DNA from: an uncultured Succinatimonas sp.
Lineage (GTDB): Bacteria > Pseudomonadota > Gammaproteobacteria > Enterobacterales > Succinivibrionaceae
DNA: 12,361 nucleotides
NCBI GenBank assembly: GCA_902465145.1
Contig: CABQMD010000010.1
Location: forward strand, 1 to 12,361
Direction: 5' to 3'
Below the pieces are notes generated by a model. That model was given only the letters and a program-made list of their open reading frames with translations. It did not search any database and was not told where the DNA came from. A program made the translations under genes and the position numbers. Numbering within the stretch: position 1 is the first letter of the stretch; every line of letters begins with the position of its first letter. This document shows, piece after piece, positions 1 through 6,488 of the stretch.

Positions 1-1231
1 GAGCTACTGATGCCTCTGCAACAGATGATGAAACGCTGTCATGAGCGTACCCGCTGATAATGGTGGAAACTCCCTTGGAAGTCTCATCGTCGGCGTTTGC
101 GTATGACTTACCTGCTACACCTGAATAAATGCGGTTATTTTCGTCTTCGTATTGCCCGGAATGCCCGTAGTCTACCTGACGCTCGTCGTTATAATTTTCG
201 CTAAAAGCAGGACGAATGGTTCTCGGAGTGTCGACAGGAACATCGTTTGACATGCTGATGTCAGCTCTTTGTTCACTTCTTTGAATCTGAACTGAAGACG
301 GATCGTAATACTCCTGAGCACGGCCGCGCAAAGAAGCAGCCTGTGAAGATGCCCCCATTCCGAAACTTGGTTCAACTCTCGATTGAAACGCAGGTTCGGT
401 TTTACTTCCCTGATGTGCAGGCTCTGAGACTTCGCTGCCGAACCTTAGCTTGGTTTTAAGATCCGAAACTCCTCTGAAAAAACGCGGAGCAACATCTTGT
501 CTTGCATCTTGTTTTGCAATGTCCTGATCATCTCTTCTTTCTTTTTTCAAAACATCCGTTTGCACGTCATGTTTTACGTTAAACGACATACCGGAAGTTT
601 TTTTGTAGTCTGGTAATTCCTGCTGATTTTCACTTGTCGTTTCGTCATTTTTTCCAAAAGGAACAAAGCGCATGATCAAAGCACCCAATGCTTCACAAAA
701 CCATATGGGCGAACGGGTGGCAGAGAGCATTACTCCAACAAAAGTCAAAGCTACTGGGATAAAAGGAGCGACATAGCGCGGCATATTGGAAAAACAGGCA
801 ATATTAAGATAATCTCCCAAAATACCGCCCCCGCCCATCGAATCGCTTACCATGAGCCCAGAAAAAAGCATGCACAAACCGATGATCAGGGTGTTGATCC
901 CCAAAAGTCGCAAACCTACCTTGAAAAAATCGACATTTTTTAAACTGAAACTGCTAAGACATAATAAAGTAACTACGTACACGGCAAGATAAGGTACAAG
1001 ATAGGTTACATTTCCGAAATAATCGAATACGTATGACAGAAGCGAACCGCTACTTGCCTCTCCGCCTTCTAGCAACTGTCCTGACAAAGCACTTTGTTCT
1101 CCGCTGCGAAAAGACAGTAGCATGAAATCGCATACCAAAGCGAACAATGCGCTCAAAATTATGAATGCAAGCTGAGTTTTACCGATGACGCGACGGTTAT
1201 CCACATGATTTGTTTGTGGATTGGTTAACAT
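1..1231 (-). CDS. ftsK: DNA translocase FtsK, N-terminal part (runs off left edge)
   Basis: An open frame without a stop runs from an ATG at 1231 to the left edge, about 410 codons. Membrane helices can be read at roughly residues 21-41, 74-94, 105-127 and 153-172. Helix 3 starts with a VGLRLLG motif and is followed by a glycine-rich GGGGILGDYL turn (133-142), typical of the FtsK four-helix anchor domain. From about residue 195 the protein becomes a polar, Gln/Ser/Asp-rich low-complexity linker, as in gammaproteobacterial FtsK. The RecA-like motor and the gamma domain must lie beyond the window. FtsK is known to sit at the division septum, recruit later divisome proteins and pump DNA towards dif for XerCD recombination. 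GGAGG lies 4 bases before the ATG. The gene is divergent from trmL. The call rests on the anchor and linker alone, because the motor motifs cannot be seen. Confidence 0.83.
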   Translation of the reverse strand, partial: MLTNPQTNHVDNRRVIGKTQLAFIILSALFALVCDFMLLSFRSGEQSALSGQLLEGGEASSGSLLSYVFDYFGNVTYLVPYLAVYVVTLLCLSSFSLKNVDFFKVGLRLLGINTLIIGLCMLFSGLMVSDSMGGGGILGDYLNIACFSNMPRYVAPFIPVALTFVGVMLSATRSPIWFCEALGALIMRFVPFGKNDETTSENQQELPDYKKTSGMSFNVKHDVQTDVLKKERRDDQDIAKQDARQDVAPRFFRGVSDLKTKLRFGSEVSEPAHQGSKTEPAFQSRVEPSFGMGASSQAASLRGRAQEYYDPSSVQIQRSEQRADISMSNDVPVDTPRTIRPAFSENYNDERQVDYGHSGQYEDENNRIYSGVAGKSYANADDETSKGVSTIISGYAHDSVSSSVAEASVA

Positions 1232-1284
1232 AGATCCTCCGCTGACGGCTTGACGCGCCGGGAAAAAGAAGGCGACGAAAAAAA

Positions 1285-1313
1285 TCTTTAAAAATATCGA
1301 GGTTCAGTCGCAA
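1285..1313 (-). promoter_or_regulatory. possible ftsK promoter
   Basis: On the minus strand TTGCGA (1308-1313) is followed after 17 bases by TAAAGA (1285-1290). This would start transcription about 45 bases before the ftsK ATG. Both boxes are weak matches to the sigma-70 consensus, in an AT-rich stretch where such matches arise easily. Confidence 0.25.
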
Positions 1314-1374
1314 AATGTTATCACCAAAAAGGCAGTGCCGCAATTTTCAAAAGCCGGCTAACCATCAAACGGTC

Positions 1375-1387
1375 TTGTTAATAACAA
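1375..1387. repeat. short palindrome upstream of trmL
   Basis: TTGTTA and TAACAA flank a single central base, giving a 13-base palindrome 23 bases before the trmL start and just ahead of its ribosome binding site. It could be an operator in the ftsK-trmL divergent region. It is AT-rich and short, so chance is a fair explanation. No good sigma-70 promoter for trmL is evident nearby. Confidence 0.3.
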
Positions 1388-1410
1388 ATTGATTTTCAAA
1401 AGGAGTTTTT

Positions 1411-1893
1411 ATGATCAATCTGGTACTCTATCGCCCTGAAATGCCCTCAAACGCAGGTAACGTAATAAGACTTGCGGTGAATGCAGGTGCCAGACTGCAT
1501 TTTATAGGGCCTTTGGGATTTTACATGGACAATAAAAGACTGTTACGTGCAGGTCTTGATTACAGAGAATTGGCAAACCTTACAGTACACGTAAATTTCG
1601 AGCAGTTTTTGGAAAAAGAACAGCCCAAAAGGCTTATAGCTTCAACCTCACGTGCCAGCATCTCTCCTTACGATTTTAAATTTCAGGACAACGACTACGT
1701 AATTTTCGGCAGGGAAAAAGAAGGACTGTCAGAAGAAGTCTATGAAAAGGTGCCGCAGGATCTGCGCATTCGTATTCCCATGATGCCGGAAAGCCGCTGT
1801 CTGAACCTTTCTAATTCAGTAGCGGTTATAGCTTACGAAGCTTGGCATCAGTTAGGCTTTAAAGGAGCTGCCTTGATCAGACCTCAAATTTAA
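1411..1893 (+). CDS. trmL: tRNA (cytidine/uridine-34 2'-O)-methyltransferase TrmL
   Basis: A compact 160-residue SPOUT-family methyltransferase, the usual length for TrmL. The N-terminus (VLYRPEMPSNAGNVIRLAVN) carries the conserved substrate-binding asparagine region. The DNKRLLRAGLDY stretch (40-51) is characteristic of TrmL. The knot motifs are FGREKEGL at 99-106 and IPMMPESRCLNLSNSVAV at 122-139, which form the SAM-binding trefoil knot. In the known family, TrmL uses SAM to methylate the 2'-O of wobble base 34 in two tRNA-Leu isoacceptors, in the cytoplasm. AGGAG lies 5 bases before the ATG, a strong ribosome binding site that fixes the start. It is transcribed away from ftsK and probably alone, because a promoter for the next gene lies just downstream. 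No anomalies were seen. Confidence 0.95.
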   Translation: MINLVLYRPEMPSNAGNVIRLAVNAGARLHFIGPLGFYMDNKRLLRAGLDYRELANLTVHVNFEQFLEKEQPKRLIASTSRASISPYDFKFQDNDYVIFGREKEGLSEEVYEKVPQDLRIRIPMMPESRCLNLSNSVAVIAYEAWHQLGFKGAALIRPQI

Positions 1894-1906
1894 AAACAAT
1901 TACAAA

Positions 1907-1947
1907 GGCGTTTTTACATGCGGTTTCTTAATTGAGGAAAAAACGCC
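1907..1947. repeat. inverted repeat after trmL, poor terminator candidate
   Basis: GGCGTTTTT (1907-1915) and AAAAACGCC (1939-1947) form a perfect 9-bp stem around a 23-base loop. The base of the stem is GC and the rest is A:T. The long loop and the absence of a T-run immediately after it make it a poor intrinsic terminator. The right arm overlaps the spacer of the predicted dedA promoter, so it might act as an operator instead. Confidence 0.35.
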
Positions 1948-1959
1948 AATGTGTATAAT
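1932..1959 (+). promoter_or_regulatory. sigma-70 promoter for the DedA-family gene
   Basis: TTGAGG (1932-1937), a 16-base spacer and a consensus TATAAT (1954-1959) lie about 40 bases before the GTG start of the downstream gene. The perfect -10 box makes this the best promoter in the window. The start point would be near 1966, giving a leader of about 33 bases. Confidence 0.6.
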
Positions 1960-1998
1960 GTCAAAGTATTTTTTTCATACTCGAGGACAGTTTGACAA

Positions 1999-2640
1999 GT
2001 GCTGGATTTCTTGGTTAATTTCTTCACCGATTACGGATATGTTGCCGTATTTTCATGCCTTTTACTCTGCGGTCTCGGAGTACCGGTCCCTGAGGACATC
2101 ACTTTGGTGGCAGGCGGTGTGATCTCCGGACTTTATCCTGAGATCAACCAGCACATTATGTTCGCTGTAGGTATTCTCGGAGTATTGGTAGGCGACAGTA
2201 CCATGTTTTTAGGCGGGCGTATTTTCGGATATCGTATCCAACGCATCAAAATGTTCCGCAAGATCCTCTCGCCCCGTCGCTTTTCTCAGATCCAGCAAAA
2301 ATTCAAACAATACGGCTTAGGTGTTCTGTTCGTAGCCCGTTTCCTGCCAGGATTGCGTTCGCCGATTTTTCTTGCAGCCGGTATGAGCAGACGCATTCCT
2401 TACCATATTTTTATACTCATGGACGGTTTTGCGGCCATGATCTCAGTACCGGTATGGGTCTACATAGGATATTTTTTCGCCGACAGCCGCGATCTTTTGA
2501 TGAACTACGTACACGACGTACAATCCGTAATTTACGCATGCTTGGGCTTTATATTGCTGGTTGTGTTAGCAGTGTGGATAAAAAAGAAAGTCAAAGCCAA
2601 AATAGCCGACAAGATCAATAAGAACTCTTCTTCTAAATAA
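1999..2640 (+). CDS. DedA family (VTT domain) membrane protein
   Basis: A 213-residue polytopic membrane protein of the length usual for DedA/SNARE-associated proteins. The family signature is visible in order: GLGVPVPEDITLVAGG (25-40), with the acidic residue in the re-entrant hairpin; GVLVGDSTMFLGGRIFG (61-77); and the FVARFLPGLRSPIFLAAGMSR block (111-131), with its conserved arginines. It ends in a helix (about 176-194) and a lysine-rich cytoplasmic tail. Members of this superfamily are known to support envelope homeostasis, and several act as undecaprenyl-phosphate or phospholipid flippases; which lipid this one handles cannot be read here. The start is a GTG with GAGGA 11 bases upstream, a long spacing, so the exact start is slightly uncertain. 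A good promoter precedes it. Several paralogues usually coexist, so no gene symbol is given. Confidence 0.9.
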   Translation: MLDFLVNFFTDYGYVAVFSCLLLCGLGVPVPEDITLVAGGVISGLYPEINQHIMFAVGILGVLVGDSTMFLGGRIFGYRIQRIKMFRKILSPRRFSQIQQKFKQYGLGVLFVARFLPGLRSPIFLAAGMSRRIPYHIFILMDGFAAMISVPVWVYIGYFFADSRDLLMNYVHDVQSVIYACLGFILLVVLAVWIKKKVKAKIADKINKNSSSK

Positions 2641-2643
2641 CTT

Positions 2644-2717
2644 TAGTTCGTTCTGTGACGGTGCAATTATTTCTGCCATAACTCGATTGTGACGAACTAC
2701 ATTTATTAAATTGCACC
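2644..2717 (+). promoter_or_regulatory. interleaved inverted repeats in the symporter leader
   Basis: Two perfect inverted repeats interlock. TAGTTCGT (2644-2651) pairs with ACGAACTA (2692-2699). GGTGCAATT (2660-2668) pairs with AATTGCACC (2709-2717). The order A-B-A'-B' would allow an H-type pseudoknot in RNA, with connecting loops of 8, 23 and 9 bases, or two competing hairpins. At DNA level the arms could be protein-binding half-sites. The bases TGTGACG occur twice (2654-2660 and 2688-2694). The region begins right after the dedA stop and lies 111-184 bases before the symporter start. The pairing is directly visible; the regulatory role is inferred. Confidence 0.4.
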
Positions 2718-2740
2718 AAAATGCAACTTTAAGGTATTTT

Positions 2741-2770
2741 TTGGCTTTTTTAAGCACTTTTTCCTAAAAT
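2741..2770 (+). promoter_or_regulatory. possible promoter for the AGCS symporter gene
   Basis: TTGGCT (2741-2746), 18 bases, then TAAAAT (2765-2770) would start transcription near 2777, at the edge of the palindrome that follows. A weaker alternative is TTGCAC (2711-2716), 18 bases, TATTTT (2735-2740), whose -35 box lies inside an inverted-repeat arm. Both matches are partial and the region is T-rich. Confidence 0.3.
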
Positions 2771-2777
2771 TGCCAAG

Positions 2778-2806
2778 GACGGCAACGTTGCCGTCTTTTC
2801 TTTTTT
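2778..2806 (+). terminator. perfect palindrome plus T-run before the symporter start
   Basis: GACGGCAACGTTGCCGTC (2778-2795) is a perfect 18-base palindrome, folding as a GC-rich 6-7 bp stem with a small loop. It is followed by TTTTCTTTTTT (2796-2806). This is the classical shape of an intrinsic terminator and would end the dedA transcript. It lies only 21 bases before the symporter ATG, so it could also be an attenuator or a 5' leader hairpin of the symporter mRNA. Confidence 0.65.
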
Positions 2807-2827
2807 AATCATCAGAGTTTTTTCACC

Positions 2828-4300
2828 ATGGAACAGTTGACCCAAATAGTCTCCAACATCAATTCCATACTTTGGGGACCTTGGTGCCTCATTCCCATTT
2901 TAGTGGGTACGGGTATCTTCTTCTCGTTCAAATTGCGTTTCGTGCAGGTACGTCAGTTCGGTCGTGCCATGAAACATGTATTTGGCAACATTTCGTTCAA
3001 CGGCGAGAAAGCCGGTAAACACGGTATGACTTCTTTCCAGTCACTGGCTACTGCCATTGCTGCTCAGGTCGGTACCGGAAACTTAGCTGGCGTAGCCACC
3101 GCAATGGCTATGGGCGGCCCCGGAGCCATATTCTGGATGTGGCTTGCAGCCTTCTTCGGCATGGCCACCATTTTCTCAGAAGCCATTCTCGCTCAGCTCT
3201 ATCGTACCCGGGACAACGAAGGACACATTACCGGAGGCCCTGCCTATTACATAAGTTACGGCTTAGGCTCCAAACCTCTGGCTGCCATTTTCTCGGTAAT
3301 GCTGATCATAGCCTTAGGCTTCATCGGCAACATGGTACAGGCAAACTCCATTGCCACCGCTTTTGAATCTGCCTTCGGCATTCCTACCCCTGTAAGCGGT
3401 CTCATTTTGATCCTGCTTGCAGGTTTCATCTTCATAGGCGGGATCAAACGCATTGCCTCGTTTGCCGAAAAAATGGTTCCGCTCATGGCTCTCATCTATG
3501 TAATGGGTGCCATCTTCATCATGCTGATGTTCTGGGATAACATACTCTCTACATTTGAAGCCATCTTCATAGGAGCATTCAATCCTTCTGCCGCTACAGG
3601 CGGCGTCATCGGTGCCAGCGTTAAAGAAGCCATTCGCTACGGCGTGGCCCGCGGTCTCTTTTCAAACGAAGCCGGTATGGGTTCCACTCCTCACGCTCAC
3701 GCCATCGCCCGCGTAAACCACCCCGCAGAGCAGGGTCTTGCCGCCGTAGTCGGTCTTTTCATCGATACTTTCGTAGTTTTGACCGCCACTGCACTGGTGA
3801 TCATGGTTACCGGCAGTTTAAACGGTGTGGATACCGGTATCGTCCTTACTCAGAATGCTTTTTCAAAGGGTATGGGAGTTGCAGGATCAGGCTTCGTGGC
3901 CTGCTGTCTGTTCTTTGCCGCCTTCACTACCATCATAGGTTGGTATTTCTTCGCCGCTCAGAACGTCAAATATCTCTTCGGCTACAAATTCTTAAATGTG
4001 TTCTCGGTGATCGTACTGTTTTTCCTCATGACCGGATCTTTCCTCAAAGTCGATTTGGTTTGGGAACTTGCCGATATGTTCAACGGTCTTATGGTGATCC
4101 CCAATATCATAGCCGTGATCGGTCTTTATAAACTGGTAACCAAGGCTTGCGCAGACTACGAAAACAAATTCTTAAAGAATGAACCTGCTCATTTCGGAGC
4201 CTCTGAGAAACTTACTGGGAAAATGGCCCGTATTGCCATAAGACGCCGCCGCCATTACTTCCGCGACGACAAAAGCAATCACGAACCGCTTGATGAATAG
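2828..4300 (+). CDS. AGCS family sodium:alanine/glycine symporter
   Basis: A 490-residue inner-membrane transporter with about ten hydrophobic helices, matching the AlsT/DagA/YaaJ family in length. Diagnostic blocks are SFQSLATAIAAQVGTGNLAGVATAM (69-93, the ion and substrate-binding signature), GGPAYYISYGLG (136-147) and YGVARGLFSNEAGMGSTPHAHAIA (271-294). Family members import small neutral amino acids such as alanine or glycine with Na+; the exact substrate cannot be read from sequence. The C-terminal 40 residues are basic and polar, hence cytoplasmic. The ATG has only a weak AGAG 10 bases upstream, and the gene follows a terminator-like palindrome and an unusually structured leader, suggesting control of transcription or translation. 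Strong hairpins follow the stop, and the gene appears to be monocistronic. Confidence 0.95.
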   Translation: MEQLTQIVSNINSILWGPWCLIPILVGTGIFFSFKLRFVQVRQFGRAMKHVFGNISFNGEKAGKHGMTSFQSLATAIAAQVGTGNLAGVATAMAMGGPGAIFWMWLAAFFGMATIFSEAILAQLYRTRDNEGHITGGPAYYISYGLGSKPLAAIFSVMLIIALGFIGNMVQANSIATAFESAFGIPTPVSGLILILLAGFIFIGGIKRIASFAEKMVPLMALIYVMGAIFIMLMFWDNILSTFEAIFIGAFNPSAATGGVIGASVKEAIRYGVARGLFSNEAGMGSTPHAHAIARVNHPAEQGLAAVVGLFIDTFVVLTATALVIMVTGSLNGVDTGIVLTQNAFSKGMGVAGSGFVACCLFFAAFTTIIGWYFFAAQNVKYLFGYKFLNVFSVIVLFFLMTGSFLKVDLVWELADMFNGLMVIPNIIAVIGLYKLVTKACADYENKFLKNEPAHFGASEKLTGKMARIAIRRRRHYFRDDKSNHEPLDE

Positions 4301-4335
4301 TAAAAAAGCTCAAGGTGAGTTTTCGCTCACCTTGA
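4301..4335 (-). terminator. terminator of the leftward gene block
   Basis: TCAAGGTGAG (4310-4319) pairs perfectly with CTCACCTTGA (4326-4335) around a 6-base loop. Read on the minus strand the stem is followed by GCTTTTTT (4302-4309), a proper U-run, so it would end the transcript that finishes with the small membrane protein gene. On the plus strand the stem is followed only by an interrupted TTTATGATTTT, giving weaker termination for the symporter. Confidence 0.8.
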
Positions 4336-4344
4336 TTTATGATT

Positions 4345-4620
4345 TTACAAGGAGCGTTTTGCTCCTTTTTTTCTTTTCTGCTCCTGTACCATCCTGCGTA
4401 TTCTTACCCTCACCATCACCACATTCATCACGGTAAGAACCAAACCTATCAATGATACCCACAACACCACCGTACTTAAAGAGCGGGTCCCGGGATCGGT
4501 ATAGGTATCAAAAGATATATAAAGCCCAAACAGCGAAAAACCTATGATCACCGACAGCGAAAACACTCTTGCTCTTAAAGCCAACTGAGCAGCACTGGCC
4601 CTTTTCTTTCCATTCGTCAT
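4345..4620 (-). CDS. small two-helix membrane protein of unknown function
   Basis: Not recognised. From the ATG at 4620 it encodes 91 residues: a short basic N-terminus, a helix around VFSLSVIIGFSLFGLYISF, a short loop containing DTYTDPGTRS, a second helix around LSTVVLWVSLIGLVLTVMNVVMV, and a very basic tail rich in Lys and Arg. Basic ends on both sides imply a hairpin in the inner membrane with both termini in the cytoplasm. An in-frame TTG at 4629 would add three residues and overlap the ABC transporter stop. The ATG is preferred because AAGAA lies 9 bases before it, and only 2 before the TTG. It is the last gene of the leftward block and directly follows the ABC transporter gene, so it could assist that transporter; that is a guess from position only. 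Its last codons contain a plus-strand terminator hairpin. Confidence 0.65.
   Translation of the reverse strand: MTNGKKRASAAQLALRARVFSLSVIIGFSLFGLYISFDTYTDPGTRSLSTVVLWVSLIGLVLTVMNVVMVRVRIRRMVQEQKRKKGAKRSL
4349..4378 (+). terminator. plus-strand terminator inside the opposing gene's 3' end
   Basis: AAGGAGC (4349-4355) pairs with GCTCCTT (4361-4367) around a GTTTT loop and is followed directly by a long T-rich run to about 4378. This is the strong intrinsic terminator for the rightward symporter gene. It overlaps the last codons of the oppositely oriented small membrane protein gene. Confidence 0.8.
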
Positions 4621-4625
4621 TTTTT

Positions 4626-6410
4626 TCAATTCTTAACAACGCTCCATGCAGAACCGTCTTCACACTCCAAAGTAATATTGTGATACCCGATAAGAGACGA
4701 ACGGTGTCCGACGCTTACGAGTACGCTTGATGCTAAAAGCTCTTTGATAAGTCCGTAAGCTTTTTGCTCCGATTTTCCGTCCATGGCAGAACTTGCTTCG
4801 TCCAAAAACAAAAGATCAGGTTTCATCAGTAAAGCTCTTACTACGGCAATACGCTGCTGTTCGCCTAAAGAAAGACTCTGGGACCAATTATCTTCTGTAT
4901 CCAAATAAGGGATAAGCTTTTCAAGGCCCAATTCCTTGAGATAACGCTCGGTAAGACCGCTTCTTTCAGGAGAATTTGGGTAAGCGGCGGCTTCCCGTAA
5001 AGTTCCCAAGGGCAAATAGGGACGCTGACTTAAAAAAAGCACCTTGGAATTCTCAGGATAAATTACCTCACCTTCAGAATAAGGCCAAATTCCTGCAACA
5101 GTCTTCATCAGCGTGGATTTGCCGCATCCTGAACGACCGCGGATCAGCAATGCATCGCCACGCTTGAGTTCAAAGGAAAGATCACGGCACAATTCACTGC
5201 CTTGCGGAGTATATACCCTGATATTACTTACCTTAAACGATTCTCCCTCTTGCACGGGCTTTAAGCATTTAACGTTAGATGCATGATCCATACTGTCAAA
5301 ATACAAAGCCAGTCGGTCTATATCTGCCTTAAAAGCAGCCCATGCGCTGAAATTGTTGATGATCGTTGAAAGTGAATCCTGTACCCTGCCGAAAGCCGAG
5401 CTTATCTGCATGATACTGCCTACGGTGATCACTTTGGCAAAATACATGGGAGCTGCCACCAAAATCGGGAAGATCACGGCAAGCTGAGCATAAGAAAGCG
5501 TGAAAAAACCTAACCTTTTTTCACAGCCTATGAGTTTTATATAGTTTAAAACCACGTTTTTAAAGCGGGAGCCCAAGATCCTCTCTTCTTCCTGCTCTCC
5601 GTGATAAAGAGATACGGACTCACCGTTTTCGCGCACTCTTATCAAAGAAAAACGAAAATCAGCTTCATAACGTTGTTGTCTGAAATTAAGCTTTACCAAA
5701 GGTTTTCCGAAGTAAAAAGTCAGGAGAGTGCCAATTACGGCATACACTAACGCCAGATACAAAAGATAACCGTCAGGCAAAGTAAGAGTATCGTCATTCC
5801 ACAAAGTAATGGTTACCGCATGGGACAAATCCCACAAAACCACCCCGAAAGATCCCAACATGGCAAGATCAGATGCTGTTCCCAAAAGCAAAGAAATGGA
5901 ATAAGTCACAAAGGCATTTAAATCCTCGGAAATACGCTGATCTGGGTTTTCGGTATTGCGATCGGCAAGTTGCATGCGGTAATAAACATCATCGCTCATC
6001 CATTCATGCATGACTTTGTCGGTAAGCCAACGACGCCAACGTATGGCAAGACAGGATCTTAAGTAGGAGTTATATACGCTTACCACCACATGGATAGTGG
6101 CAAGAAAGGCAAAAACCAAAAGGTAATGCTTAAATCCTGTTACATCGTAATTCTGAATCGTATCCCAGAAGGATTTGTACCATGAATTGATGGCCGTGGC
6201 TAAATAAACCGCACTTGCAGTAAGCGCTACGATCATAAACAACAAGAACCAGGCTACTTTAGAGTCTTTGGATTTCCAAAAAGGCAAAGCTATTTTGAAA
6301 AAAGCCTTTACCGACAGCTTAAGCGGTAAAGAGTCGCTGCCGTGTAAAGCTTTGTCATAGTCAGGAGAGGTTTTCTTCTCTCCGGTACTTAACAATGGAA
6401 TTTTAAACAT
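4626..6410 (-). CDS. YddA/SbmA-type ABC transporter, fused permease and ATPase
   Basis: A 594-residue half-transporter. The membrane domain (about 35-370) is of the SbmA/BacA type and includes the motif NPDQRISEDL (155-164), typical of the YddA and peroxisomal ABCD-like group. The ATPase domain (about 390-590) has Walker A GRSGCGKST (425-433), a Q-loop in LFLSQRPYLPLGTLRE, signature LSLGEQQR (513-520), Walker B LLFLDEA (533-539) and the switch histidine in SVGHRSS (about 569). All catalytic residues are present, so it should be active as a homodimer in the inner membrane. Relatives are annotated for vitamin B12, bleomycin or peptide transport; the substrate here is unknown. The start is an ATG with a modest GGAAA site. 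The 78 bases before it may hold an internal promoter. Its stop lies 5 bases before the preferred start of the next gene. Confidence 0.9.
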   Translation of the reverse strand: MFKIPLLSTGEKKTSPDYDKALHGSDSLPLKLSVKAFFKIALPFWKSKDSKVAWFLLFMIVALTASAVYLATAINSWYKSFWDTIQNYDVTGFKHYLLVFAFLATIHVVVSVYNSYLRSCLAIRWRRWLTDKVMHEWMSDDVYYRMQLADRNTENPDQRISEDLNAFVTYSISLLLGTASDLAMLGSFGVVLWDLSHAVTITLWNDDTLTLPDGYLLYLALVYAVIGTLLTFYFGKPLVKLNFRQQRYEADFRFSLIRVRENGESVSLYHGEQEEERILGSRFKNVVLNYIKLIGCEKRLGFFTLSYAQLAVIFPILVAAPMYFAKVITVGSIMQISSAFGRVQDSLSTIINNFSAWAAFKADIDRLALYFDSMDHASNVKCLKPVQEGESFKVSNIRVYTPQGSELCRDLSFELKRGDALLIRGRSGCGKSTLMKTVAGIWPYSEGEVIYPENSKVLFLSQRPYLPLGTLREAAAYPNSPERSGLTERYLKELGLEKLIPYLDTEDNWSQSLSLGEQQRIAVVRALLMKPDLLFLDEASSAMDGKSEQKAYGLIKELLASSVLVSVGHRSSLIGYHNITLECEDGSAWSVVKN

Positions 6411-6488
6411 ATGTTTTTTCCAAAAATAAATTGAGAGCTGTGCAATTTTTTACACTGTACGGTTTAAAACAAATTTCTTTGAAGCAGC

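Noticed and set aside
172..375. 67-residue minus-strand ORF
   Set aside because: It lies in another frame inside the ftsK linker coding region, starts with TTG and has no recognisable domain.
2654..2694. TGTGACG direct repeats as CRP sites
   Set aside because: Each contains only the TGTGA half-site; no TCACA half is found at the required spacing.
2566..2757. 63-residue minus-strand ORF across the dedA end and the following gap
   Set aside because: It is antisense to the DedA C-terminus, shows no family resemblance, and its region is better explained by the inverted repeats.
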